Source: an uncultured Acetobacterium sp.
GTDB lineage: Bacteria; Bacillota; Clostridia; Eubacteriales; Eubacteriaceae
Length of the DNA stretch: 64,000 nucleotides
Assembly: GCF_963664135.1 (NCBI RefSeq)
Contig: NZ_OY760905.1
Location: 806,001-870,000 of the forward strand
Direction: 5' to 3'
Shown here: positions 36,948 through 45,263 of the stretch, piece after piece
Numbering within the stretch: position 1 is the stretch's first letter
Layout: the number at the start of each line of letters is the position of its first letter
Translations under genes and position numbers: made by a program
Notes under the pieces: generated by a model
The model's input: the letters and a program-made list of their open reading frames with translations, nothing else
Told to the model about the DNA's origin: nothing
Database searches by the model: none

Positions 36948-37877
36948 CTATTTGTTATATCTGGGAATATCGTTCACATCAATCTCTTTATTGTTTTCCA
37001 GATTCATATAGGGTGTCCGGGCAACGGTTACGCGGATCTCTTTTTGCGGTTTTCCTAGTGTCCCCCAGACAACCGTCAACGCTTTTCCCTCTATGGCATA
37101 TTCCGACTTGATAAAGGCCAATGAAATCATCCGTTGGTAATAGTAACTGTTCAATCGACCGCTGTAAATACCAATCTCATGGCCATCAACCATGACTTTA
37201 TCCGCATGAGAGTACATCGAAAAACCACTATTATACTACATATCCATAGGGCGGTCATCCATGGTTTCAAAGGGTTCAACGTCCTGACCGCTAAATTGCG
37301 AAGCAAAGATTTCGCCCAGATCGTCGGGATTCCATTCCAGGGTCACCATGGTTCAGGGCGGATTTTTGGCAATTTCTGCCAGTGCTGCTTTTCCCGGGAA
37401 ATCATGATCAGACTTGATCAGATATTCCCAACCGACATCATAAGGGGTCACAAACCGGGTCGCTAAATCTGCCCCCACGCTGCCGACCAGGATTCTGTTT
37501 AGATTGAAAAAGCCTTCCATTGGTTTATCGGCCAGGTAATCTTTCAATCCTTCGGTTTCATACCAGGGCATCGGATAGTGCATATTAATATTGGGGAAGC
37601 CGGCTTCAGTATGGTTCATGGTGTAGGCAACCTGACCCAGCTTTTTGGCATCAAAAGATTTAGCAACTTCCCAGATGCAGTCATAGACCGCTTCGGTGTT
37701 AGCTGCATCACCATGGATTTCATAACCCAGGGTGCCGGCCATGCCCAATCTGAGAATGCGCACATCGACCCCGGCGATTTTTGCCATCCGATGTTTGGTG
37801 AAATGGATAATGAAAAAACAGCATCTCCAACAATTGGATGATGCTGCCAGGTTGTCGATTAACCCTGTACCGACCAA
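36948..37877 (-). pseudogene. GcvT/aminomethyltransferase-like pseudogene
   Basis: The two frames 37877-37353 and 37217-36948 lie in the same register and read as one GcvT-like protein ('RLGMAGTLGYEIHGD', 'TPYDVGWEYLIKSDHDF', then 'YSHADKVMVDGHEIGIYSGR'). They are interrupted by TGA at 37353, probably from CGA (Arg), and TAG at 37236. The 5' part beyond about 37800 is scrambled and lacks the folate-binding N-terminus. This family includes methyl-THF-forming demethylases (LigM, DmdA), so it may have been another demethylase. Confidence 0.82.
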
Positions 37878-37982
37878 TTTTTAATCAGTTGCATGCTGCG
37901 GTCTCGGACAGGCTACGCCAAGTTCGCCCTGATGCAAACAACTTGATTAATAATTGTCAGTACTACGTTAGTGCTTATTTTT

Positions 37983-38927
37983 TCAAACTTCAGTTGAGGT
38001 TCGGCTACCGATCCGATGATTTTCCAGATCCTGGAAGATTTCCCGGACGGACAAAGGGTTTCTGCCAGTGAGCATTTCAAAATCGTTGGAGCAAGCGTTC
38101 ATCTGTTCCAGCCGAAGGGCCCGGCCAAAGGTTACCATCCCATCGGAGCAGAAAGGAAAATTTTTGGCCGCTTCAGCCCACTCCCCTTCAGTGCTTCGGG
38201 GAACCCCGATGGCGTCAAAAAAGGCATACATCTCGTCATCACTGATTTCAGTATAGCTGACTTTTTTACCGGTCACCTCACTGCCAATTTGACAAAAATC
38301 AACAATCGTAATCGCTTCCGGTCCGCTGATATCGTAGATCTTATTATTCTCGCCAGCACCAGCGGCGGCACAAGCAGCGGCTTCGGCGCAATCATCTCGG
38401 GCAATAAAGGCCATATGACCATTCCCCATGTTATTTTTCAGAATACCGTCTTGCGCGGCGGTTTCTTCGAACGCCGAAACCATGGCTTCAGCATACTGCG
38501 AATCCCGGAGAATAATCGTGTCGATGTCCAGACTTTTCAAGTAGGCTTCAGTTACCTTATGATCGGAAACTTCGTAGGTATTGCACTCTTCTTCACCGGC
38601 ACCAACAATTGAGGTATAGACAATTTTTTTGACCCCTACTTCGACGGCGGCATCGATGGCTGTTTTATGAGCATTTCTTCGTCGCTCCCCGACAAATGGC
38701 ATCGAAATCAGCAACAGTACATCGCCTCCGGCGAAGGCTTCTAACAAGGTTTCTTTATTAAATATATCGGCATAACGGGTATCAATCCCCTGAGCTTGAA
38801 AATTTTTAATCACCTCGTGATTGGGGGTTGTAAAGATCAACTGATCTTTAGACACCTTTTTCATGATACTTCTCGCCGCGGCTCCACCAAAATTACCATC
38901 AACACCGGTCATAATTATTTTTTCCAT
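37983..38927 (-). CDS. NmrA-like NAD(P)-binding protein
   Basis: 314 residues of extended/atypical SDR type. The dinucleotide-binding start 'IIMTGVDGNFGGAAARSIMK' and 'KKIVYTSIVGAGEEE', with 'DISGPEAITIVDFCQIGSEV', match the NmrA/quinone-oxidoreductase-2 group. It may be a reductase or a redox-sensing protein; substrate unknown. AGGAGGAAC precedes the ATG at 38927. The LysR gene upstream is on the same strand but separated by about 110 bp. Confidence 0.85.
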   Translation of the reverse strand: MEKIIMTGVDGNFGGAAARSIMKKVSKDQLIFTTPNHEVIKNFQAQGIDTRYADIFNKETLLEAFAGGDVLLLISMPFVGERRRNAHKTAIDAAVEVGVKKIVYTSIVGAGEEECNTYEVSDHKVTEAYLKSLDIDTIILRDSQYAEAMVSAFEETAAQDGILKNNMGNGHMAFIARDDCAEAAACAAAGAGENNKIYDISGPEAITIVDFCQIGSEVTGKKVSYTEISDDEMYAFFDAIGVPRSTEGEWAEAAKNFPFCSDGMVTFGRALRLEQMNACSNDFEMLTGRNPLSVREIFQDLENHRIGSRTSTEV

Positions 38928-39038
38928 CTGATTCGTTCCTCCTGTTTGTTATATATCTAACTAACACAAGTATAGCGAATCATTTGACAAAAAGATAATT
39001 CAAAGAGTCAAAGTAGATCATCAGGTTTTCTTATGGTC

Positions 39039-39920
39039 TTAATTCTTTGTGCTGATCAATTCCATAAATTCTGCAATTAAAGGATTCTCATCATTTTTAT
39101 TTCTGGCCATACAGAATTCGGAATGATGATGGGTTTCGATCAATTTGATTCGGTGAATGCCGGAAGCTTCAGTCAGCACTTCCTCAGAAATAATAGCCAC
39201 GCCTTTGTTGGCACTAACTAATAAGATCAGCTCATCAAAATTATCGACTTCTTTTAAAATGTCCGGTTCAAAACCATCCTGTTCGCAGCTCTTAAAAAAA
39301 GATTCATGATATTTAGGTCCATAGGTTTTTGAAAAGATGATCAGCTTTTCAGATTTCAATTCATTTCCATATATTTCTGAACGATCATGCCAGGGGTGAC
39401 TGGTAGAGACGATCACGCATAGGGTACTGGTGAATAAGGTAGTGATCTCGATCTGGGGATAAATTTCAATTTCGTTGGCCAGACCGAACATGATGTCTAT
39501 TTCACTGTTCCTGATTTTTTCAGATAATTTTCGAAAGCTGAGTTCACACAATTCCAAATTGACTTCCGGCCGACAGGCCACAAATTTACTTAATACCTCC
39601 GGCAGAAAACGCTTCTCCACCGGCCCGGATATTCCAATTCGCAACGACCCTGACCAACCGTTTTTTAACGCTTTCGCTTGTTTCACAGCTTGTTCATAAT
39701 CGGCGATGATCCGCTTGCTGGACTCGTAGAAGGCTTTGCCTGCCAGGGTCAGCGTCGGCCGGTAACCGGAGCGGTCAAACAATAAAAAATCCAGTTCCTG
39801 TTCCATAGTGGCAATCTGCTGGCTCATGGCCGTCTGGGAGACAAAGCATTCCTGAGCGGCTTTGGTGAAACTGCCATGTTCAACGGCGGCAATAAAATAC
39901 TCCAATTTTCTGAAATCCAT
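39039..39920 (-). CDS. LysR family transcriptional regulator
   Basis: 293 residues. N-terminal winged helix ('MDFRKLEYFIAAVEHGSF', 'SQTAMSQQIATMEQEL') and periplasmic-binding-like effector domain ('GSLRIGISGPVEKRFLPEVL'). GAGGTGG precedes the ATG. Likely regulates the adjacent NmrA-like gene or the GcvT-type locus; the target is not shown by the sequence. Confidence 0.92.
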   Translation of the reverse strand: MDFRKLEYFIAAVEHGSFTKAAQECFVSQTAMSQQIATMEQELDFLLFDRSGYRPTLTLAGKAFYESSKRIIADYEQAVKQAKALKNGWSGSLRIGISGPVEKRFLPEVLSKFVACRPEVNLELCELSFRKLSEKIRNSEIDIMFGLANEIEIYPQIEITTLFTSTLCVIVSTSHPWHDRSEIYGNELKSEKLIIFSKTYGPKYHESFFKSCEQDGFEPDILKEVDNFDELILLVSANKGVAIISEEVLTEASGIHRIKLIETHHHSEFCMARNKNDENPLIAEFMELISTKN

Positions 39921-39968
39921 TTTTCCACCTCGTTGGGAAGACTATCTCATTGTATTTTTGGCAATCAT

Positions 39969-41078
39969 TCAGGCGTTAGTTTGACCATTGATCCCTTCAG
40001 CTTCCAGAGCCTCCTGGTCCAGCGACTCATAATAGATCACTTGATTACGGCCGCTGTGTTTGGCCACAAAGAGGGCTTGATCGGCTTTTTTGATGGTTTC
40101 GAAACAGTCGCCCCCCTCATAGATGGCAACCCCCAGCGAAAGGGTAATCTTACACACACCGTTGACCGACATTTCCACCGAACGGCGGATCCGCTCGGCT
40201 ACCACGCTAGCCTGGTCCCGCTGGCAGTCAGACAGAATTGCCACAAACTCCTCACCGCCCCAGCGAATCAACAGATCCGGCCCGCGGAGACAGTGCCGAA
40301 TGCAGTCCGCTGCAAACTGCAGAATCCGGTCGCCTTCATCGTGTCCATAGGTGTCATTGACCTGCTTAAAATGATCCACATCCATGATCAGAATAACGAT
40401 GTCATCGCTCATAAAGGATAAATCGTGGCCCTCCCCCATGATCTTGTGGAGCTGCCGGCGGTTGAAAACCCGGGTCAGCGGATCGTGAAACAAGGCAAAC
40501 TCGAGTTTTTTCTGGGTGATGTAATGATCATAATAAAACCCGGTGATAATCAGATTCACCAGGCCCAACAAGATGACTGCTTTAATGTTAAAGGACAGGA
40601 TCACATCCAGATTGGCAAAATGAAAGAGCTGATTCGCCAGCAGGATATTGCCAATCAGCGCCAGTTGGGCCACCATCGTATAAGACGGCGGCGCACTGAA
40701 GGACACCAGCATCAGAACCACATTCATAATCAGAAAGCCTTCATTTACATACGAGTGATCGGTCATATAGGTTGCTGACCAGATGTTTCCCCAGATCATA
40801 GCATGCACCATCAACAGCGACAAGACCGACATGATCTTATAATTACGGGTCTTTCGATAAGCTAAAAACACTACTGCCAGTGGAATTACGACCAGACAGC
40901 GGATCGCCAGGGACCGCCAGGAAAACTGCTCATAAACCTGCCAGAATGGCACCAGCAGAACAAAGAACATAATCGACGAGATAAACAGAGTCCCCAGATT
41001 AAAATGCCGATAGTATTCGTATTTAGCCTGATAAAAATCATCCTTTGCCTGGCCTTCCAGTTTTAAGAATGAGCGCAT
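39969..41078 (-). CDS. membrane-bound diguanylate cyclase
   Basis: 369 residues. About six helices fill residues 30-185, then a GGDEF domain with active-site 'GGEEF' and the inhibitory-site RxxD ('RGPD') five residues before it, so it should be active and product-inhibited. It makes the second messenger c-di-GMP from GTP. AAGGAGG precedes the ATG at 41078. No partner EAL gene is nearby. Confidence 0.92.
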   Translation of the reverse strand: MRSFLKLEGQAKDDFYQAKYEYYRHFNLGTLFISSIMFFVLLVPFWQVYEQFSWRSLAIRCLVVIPLAVVFLAYRKTRNYKIMSVLSLLMVHAMIWGNIWSATYMTDHSYVNEGFLIMNVVLMLVSFSAPPSYTMVAQLALIGNILLANQLFHFANLDVILSFNIKAVILLGLVNLIITGFYYDHYITQKKLEFALFHDPLTRVFNRRQLHKIMGEGHDLSFMSDDIVILIMDVDHFKQVNDTYGHDEGDRILQFAADCIRHCLRGPDLLIRWGGEEFVAILSDCQRDQASVVAERIRRSVEMSVNGVCKITLSLGVAIYEGGDCFETIKKADQALFVAKHSGRNQVIYYESLDQEALEAEGINGQTNA

Positions 41079-41169
41079 TTGCCAGCCTCCTTATTTTGTC
41101 GATATTTACAACTTTACATTTATTTTCTATTATACATGGATATCAGCTAACACGCTAGCTAATAAAAAC

Positions 41170-41245
41170 AACCGGTTGCAGATTAACTGCAGCCGGTTCT
41201 GACTGATAAAGAAAAGATATCCAGAATAAAACTCTGGATATCTTT
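41170..41245 (-). terminator. tandem terminators after OYE-type gene
   Basis: First stem AAAGATATCCAG (41213-41224)/CTGGATATCTTT (41234-41245); second AACCGG-x-TGCAG (from 41170)/CTGCA-x-CCGGTT (to 41198), which on the minus strand is followed by TTGTTTTTATT. Both follow the gene ending at 41293. Confidence 0.8.
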
Positions 41246-41292
41246 CTGGTCACATCAACTCATTAATTTCTGTCCTGATCGGATTATGCCGG

Positions 41293-43242
41293 TTAAACAT
41301 CCAGCCCGGCATGATGTCCCTGATAGACAGCCGTGGTAATGGTGGATGGCCTAACGCAGTCCCCAATGGTGGCAACTTGAAGTGCGCAATCATATAAGGC
41401 TTCAACATCCGCTTTATTCGAACGCTGACCCAGCGCACAGATGACGGAGGTACCTGGTACCAGCACTTCGTTCCCTTGGGCATCGGCGCAGAGAATTCCA
41501 TCTTCTTTGATTTCCAGCCCCTTGAATCCGGTATGCACCTGGATCCCACATTTGGCTATTTCTTCCAGCAGTAGCGGACGATGACGGATGTTGGCATCCT
41601 GAGATAGCTCATCCTGCATTTCCACCAGGTGAACCGTTTTACCTTCTCGGGCCAGATGAATGGCCGTTTCACAGCCTGCCAGACCGCCGCCCAGAACGAC
41701 CACGGCATCGGTGATCCGATCTTTTTTCTTGTAATAATCGTTGACGACCACCACGTTTTCCTTGTCCAGACCTGGAATTGGTGGGCATAGTGGTTCCGAA
41801 CCCACCGCAATAATCAGGGCGTCGACCTGTTCATTTTCGACATACTCCTTGGTCGCCTTGGTATTCAGTCGAATATCAACGCCAGCATCGGCCGCCAGCT
41901 TACCCAAGGTCACACCCAATTCATACATTTCATATTTAAATGGAATGGCCTGTTCGCCTTTGAGAATCCCACCAACTTGATCGCTCTGCTCACAGAGAAT
42001 CACCTGGTGTCCCCGTTTGGCTGCCGTTAACGCCGCCTGAAGACCGCCGGGACCGCCCCCTGCAACCAGTACTTTTTTGGGATTGCCGGATGGAATGATT
42101 TCCATACCGTCCATTTCACGGCCAATCAGCGGATTGACGGTGCATCGGCGGGTAGAGGTAACTGCCCGTTCAGCCATACAGGTGAAGCATCGCAGACATT
42201 TGATAATATCTTCATCGCGGTTGGCCATGACTTTCTTAGGCAATTCCGGATCGGCCAGCAACGCTCGGGCCATATCAACCATATCGGCCTTGCCGCTGGC
42301 AATAATCTCTTCCATCATCGCTGGATCATTGAGTCCTCCCAAAGTAGCCACCGGTACACTGACGTGTTTTTTGATTTCCGCTGCCAGGTAAACATTACAG
42401 CCATGATCGACAAACATCGACGGATGCGTAATGCCGAATCCGCGCTGGTAGGTGCCAGCAGAAATATGGAGCAGATCCACCCGGGATTCCATCAGTTTGG
42501 CAATTTCAACCCCTTCAGCCAGACCATAACCACCTTCAAACAATTCCGAACCGCTCATTCTAAATTCGATGGGAAAGCCCGGTCCAACATTTTTCCGGAC
42601 ACTGTCAATAACTTCCTGGGCAAACCGGACGCGGTTTTCCAGCGGACCGCCGTATTTGTCAGTCCGATGATTGAAATATGGTGAGAGGAACTGATTGACC
42701 AACCAGCCGTGGCCGCCATGAACCATGATCATTTCATAGCCAGCTCGTTTAGCCAGGGCGGCGCACTGGCCATAGGAGTCAACAATATCATCAATGAGTT
42801 CCTGGGTCAGCTCTCTGACCTCCATGCCATCAGGTCGGGTGGTGGCGCTGGGTCCCCACTGACAAAGTCCCTGTTTCTTGTCCTTATCGGTGAGATAGGT
42901 TCCCGCGTACTGGCCCGAGTGCGATAACTCAACACTGGCGATGGCGCCATGACGGCGAATGGCATCGGCCGTATAGGTGAAGCTTGCCAGCGAACCAACG
43001 GTGTGAAGATCAAGATGATACATGTGGGATCCTTCGGTTTGCGGGTGGACAACCACCTCACTGACCGTTACCGAAGCCGCTCCGCCTTTTGCCCGCAGTT
43101 CATAAAACGCTGTGGACTTTGGGCCAATGGTACAATCAGCGGTGATGTCGGTTCCTCCCATTGGGGCGGAAAACATACGGTTGCGAAATGTCACATTTCC
43201 AATTTGAATAGGTTTACATAGGTTTGGATACTTTCTTTCCAT
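41293..43242 (-). CDS. OYE-type NADH:flavin oxidoreductase with Fe-S and FAD domains, PadR-linked
   Basis: 649 residues, same architecture and subfamily as the enzyme at 34757. FMN barrel with 'HGGHGWLVNQFLSP', Fe-S cluster 'CLRCFTC' plus a later 'RRC', then 'VLVAGGGPGGLQAALTAA' and a second dinucleotide fold 'VVVLGGGLAGCETA'. It reduces an unsaturated substrate with NAD(P)H, possibly an enoate or a phenylacrylate such as caffeate-type acids; this substrate is a guess. AGAAGGAG precedes the ATG. Its promoter overlaps a palindrome and a PadR-type gene is divergent. Confidence 0.9.
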   Translation of the reverse strand: MERKYPNLCKPIQIGNVTFRNRMFSAPMGGTDITADCTIGPKSTAFYELRAKGGAASVTVSEVVVHPQTEGSHMYHLDLHTVGSLASFTYTADAIRRHGAIASVELSHSGQYAGTYLTDKDKKQGLCQWGPSATTRPDGMEVRELTQELIDDIVDSYGQCAALAKRAGYEMIMVHGGHGWLVNQFLSPYFNHRTDKYGGPLENRVRFAQEVIDSVRKNVGPGFPIEFRMSGSELFEGGYGLAEGVEIAKLMESRVDLLHISAGTYQRGFGITHPSMFVDHGCNVYLAAEIKKHVSVPVATLGGLNDPAMMEEIIASGKADMVDMARALLADPELPKKVMANRDEDIIKCLRCFTCMAERAVTSTRRCTVNPLIGREMDGMEIIPSGNPKKVLVAGGGPGGLQAALTAAKRGHQVILCEQSDQVGGILKGEQAIPFKYEMYELGVTLGKLAADAGVDIRLNTKATKEYVENEQVDALIIAVGSEPLCPPIPGLDKENVVVVNDYYKKKDRITDAVVVLGGGLAGCETAIHLAREGKTVHLVEMQDELSQDANIRHRPLLLEEIAKCGIQVHTGFKGLEIKEDGILCADAQGNEVLVPGTSVICALGQRSNKADVEALYDCALQVATIGDCVRPSTITTAVYQGHHAGLDV

Positions 43243-43321
43243 TTACTGACTCCTTCTTATCCTGTGAATTTATTTTTTTAATGCATCTTTTGATTGTCTG
43301 GATATTAACGTTCTTTAACAC

Positions 43322-43350
43322 ATTATAATAACTTAACTCGAACATGTCAA
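43322..43350 (-). promoter_or_regulatory. consensus sigma-A promoter of the OYE gene
   Basis: TTGACA (43350-43345) and TATAAT (43327-43322) on the minus strand with exactly 17 bp between, a perfect consensus. Confidence 0.85.
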
Positions 43351-43371
43351 TATATACATGTTTGAGTTAAG
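43332..43371. promoter_or_regulatory. 40-bp palindromic operator, probably for PadR
   Basis: 16-bp arms (43332-43347 and 43356-43371) with one mismatch, 8-bp centre; arm core AACTCGAACATGT. The -35 box and spacer of the OYE promoter lie within it. The rest of the 386-bp gap 43243-43628 shows no gene. Confidence 0.75.
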
Positions 43372-43628
43372 CTATTTTTTTTTCATCTGGTACTTGAAAT
43401 CAACGGGTCCATTTGCATCGCTATTCGGGATGCTTATCAAAATCCAGAATGTACTTAAAATAGTTTTTCTTGATTGCCGGTATTTTTTGAGTTAAAATTA
43501 TAATTCAACATCTTTACATAAAACTAAACATTTCAATAAAAAGGCGATATTTTACTAAACTTATATCCTCACACCATCGTCTTTGATTTGAAACACAAAA
43601 ATAGTTACGAAGAAAAGGAACTCCTTCG

Positions 43629-44177
43629 ATGAGAACTTTAAAATACGCATTGCTCGGCCTGATTGACCGGGAACCCATAACTGGATATGATATTTCCAAG
43701 GAATTTGAAAAGCGGATCATGGCGAATTTCTGGCATGCCAAACACAGCCAGGTCTACCCCGAATTAAAGCGTTTATTGGATGAGGAACTCATTTCCTTTG
43801 AACTTATTGTTCAGGGGGAAAAAATGGAGAAAAAATTATATACTATTACCCCAAAGGGTCATCAGGAATTTGTTGACTGGCTGCTGCTTGATGAACCCTT
43901 AGCCGTCACTCCCAAAGACGTCTTCCGATTACGAACTTTCTTTACCGATTTCATGTCAGCATCGGATTTTGAAACCCTGCTTCGTCGTCAGATCGGCAAA
44001 CATAATTTAAAAAAAGACCAGCTGGAATATTCCCTGGCCGCATATTCCGGAACCATCCCCTCATATGGCACCAAAGAATTTGGGGATTATGCCGTCTTGT
44101 TAGGTGCTGTCATGCGGGAAGATTCTTATATTGCCTGGTTAAAGGTTTGTCTGGAGGCGGTTAGTCATCGGGATTAA
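43629..44177 (+). CDS. PadR family transcriptional regulator
   Basis: 182 residues. PadR winged helix ('LKYALLGLIDREPITGYDIS', 'HAKHSQVYPELKRLLDEEL', 'KLYTITPKGHQEF') and the Vir-type C-terminal helical domain. PadR proteins repress detoxification or phenolic-acid genes. AAGGAA precedes the ATG. Divergent from the OYE gene at 43242, whose promoter carries a palindrome it could bind. Confidence 0.9.
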   Translation: MRTLKYALLGLIDREPITGYDISKEFEKRIMANFWHAKHSQVYPELKRLLDEELISFELIVQGEKMEKKLYTITPKGHQEFVDWLLLDEPLAVTPKDVFRLRTFFTDFMSASDFETLLRRQIGKHNLKKDQLEYSLAAYSGTIPSYGTKEFGDYAVLLGAVMREDSYIAWLKVCLEAVSHRD

Positions 44178-44221
44178 TTTTTTAATACTCGTAATAGAAA
44201 TATACGTAATAGAAATGCAAA

Positions 44222-44259
44222 CAATTAAACCCTGGCAACTGTTTGTCAGGGTTTAATTG
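44222..44259. terminator. 13-bp perfect inverted repeat after PadR
   Basis: CAATTAAACCCTG and CAGGGTTTAATTG arms. On the plus strand no T-run follows; a TATAAT at 44261-44266 probably belongs to the next gene's promoter. Confidence 0.6.
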
Positions 44260-44295
44260 CTATAATTGGCTGATAAATGTAAAGGAGACACCACC

Positions 44296-45042
44296 ATGAA
44301 GAAACAAGCTATTTTTTTCGAATTTGATACCGAACTTGTAGAGGCGAAAATAACCGGGCGAAAAAGTCAATTTGTTATTGATGTGGTTACTGAAGATGGC
44401 ATTATTCCATGTCATTGTCCGACAACCGGAAGAATCGGTAATATTGAACTGACCGACCGGCCGTGTCTATTGTCGAAAAGTCAGTCGACTAAAAGAAAGA
44501 CCCCTTATACCGTAGAGGCAATCTCTCTGAATAAGTTTGAAGACAAAAATAAGGTCTGGATCGGGATTAACCAAAACGCAGTGAATCGCTATGTTGAGTT
44601 TTTTCTCAATGCCGGTGGTTTTGCCGCGATGGTTGGAACCGACAATCGTGTTTTAAGAGAACAGGTGTTGGGCCTTTCGAAACTTGACTTTCTGGTCGGA
44701 AATACCTACCTGGAAGTCAAGACCCCGCTTCAAAGCCTCCAAATTACGATCCCGGACTATGTAAAAACTAAAAAAACAACCCCGTTCAGCTCCACCGATC
44801 GCTTTGTAAAGCATATGACTGAACTTGGAAACAGTCTCCAAAACGCCCAACGAGCGATCCTGCTGATTTGTTTTATTTATGATAATCCCGGTTTTAAAGT
44901 GATTGATAAGAGCACCAACTCTGAACACGTCAAAGCCGCTGTGGACAAAAGCGTCGCCCTCGGCGTTGAAATGTGGCAGGCCAATTTTGAGATTCAACCC
45001 GATGGCGTCCGTTTGGATAAATATTTTAGACATGTCGTTTAA
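44296..45042 (+). CDS. SfsA-like DNA-binding protein
   Basis: 248 residues, related to SfsA (sugar fermentation stimulation protein): 'VDVVTEDGIIPCHCPTTGRI' and 'VGIDQNAVN'-like 'IGINQNAVNRYVEF', 'TYLEVKTPL'. The family has a nuclease-like fold and binds DNA; its role is unclear. Rather divergent from the E. coli protein. ATG at 44296 follows AAAGGAG; the frame start at 44266 is inside the promoter region. Confidence 0.8.
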   Translation: MKKQAIFFEFDTELVEAKITGRKSQFVIDVVTEDGIIPCHCPTTGRIGNIELTDRPCLLSKSQSTKRKTPYTVEAISLNKFEDKNKVWIGINQNAVNRYVEFFLNAGGFAAMVGTDNRVLREQVLGLSKLDFLVGNTYLEVKTPLQSLQITIPDYVKTKKTTPFSSTDRFVKHMTELGNSLQNAQRAILLICFIYDNPGFKVIDKSTNSEHVKAAVDKSVALGVEMWQANFEIQPDGVRLDKYFRHVV

Positions 45043-45263
45043 GATTTTTAATCTTGCGATCACGCCGATCCTAAATACCAAGCACCCAGTCTAGTTCTAA
45101 AACAGAATTGACCAGGCGCGCGGTGCTGATTTTTTTCAAAAAATACTTCAACTGCTCTAAAATTTGATAGTTTCAAGCGACAAAAATTAATCTCCAAAGC
45201 GGTTTTAAAAGTCCACTTTCCCAGGTGATTTTAATATCCTAATATAGTCTCTGCTCCAATCAA

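Noticed and set aside
37236..37238. TAG in the GcvT-like gene as a pyrrolysine codon
   Set aside because: A second stop (TGA at 37353) and a scrambled 5' end point to a pseudogene; no pyrrolysine genes are in the window and the family is not MttB-like.
38016..38612. Plus-strand frame of 198 codons
   Set aside because: Shadow of the NmrA-like gene on the other strand.
39876..40421. Plus-strand frame of 181 codons
   Set aside because: Runs antisense through the LysR start and the diguanylate cyclase; not a plausible protein.
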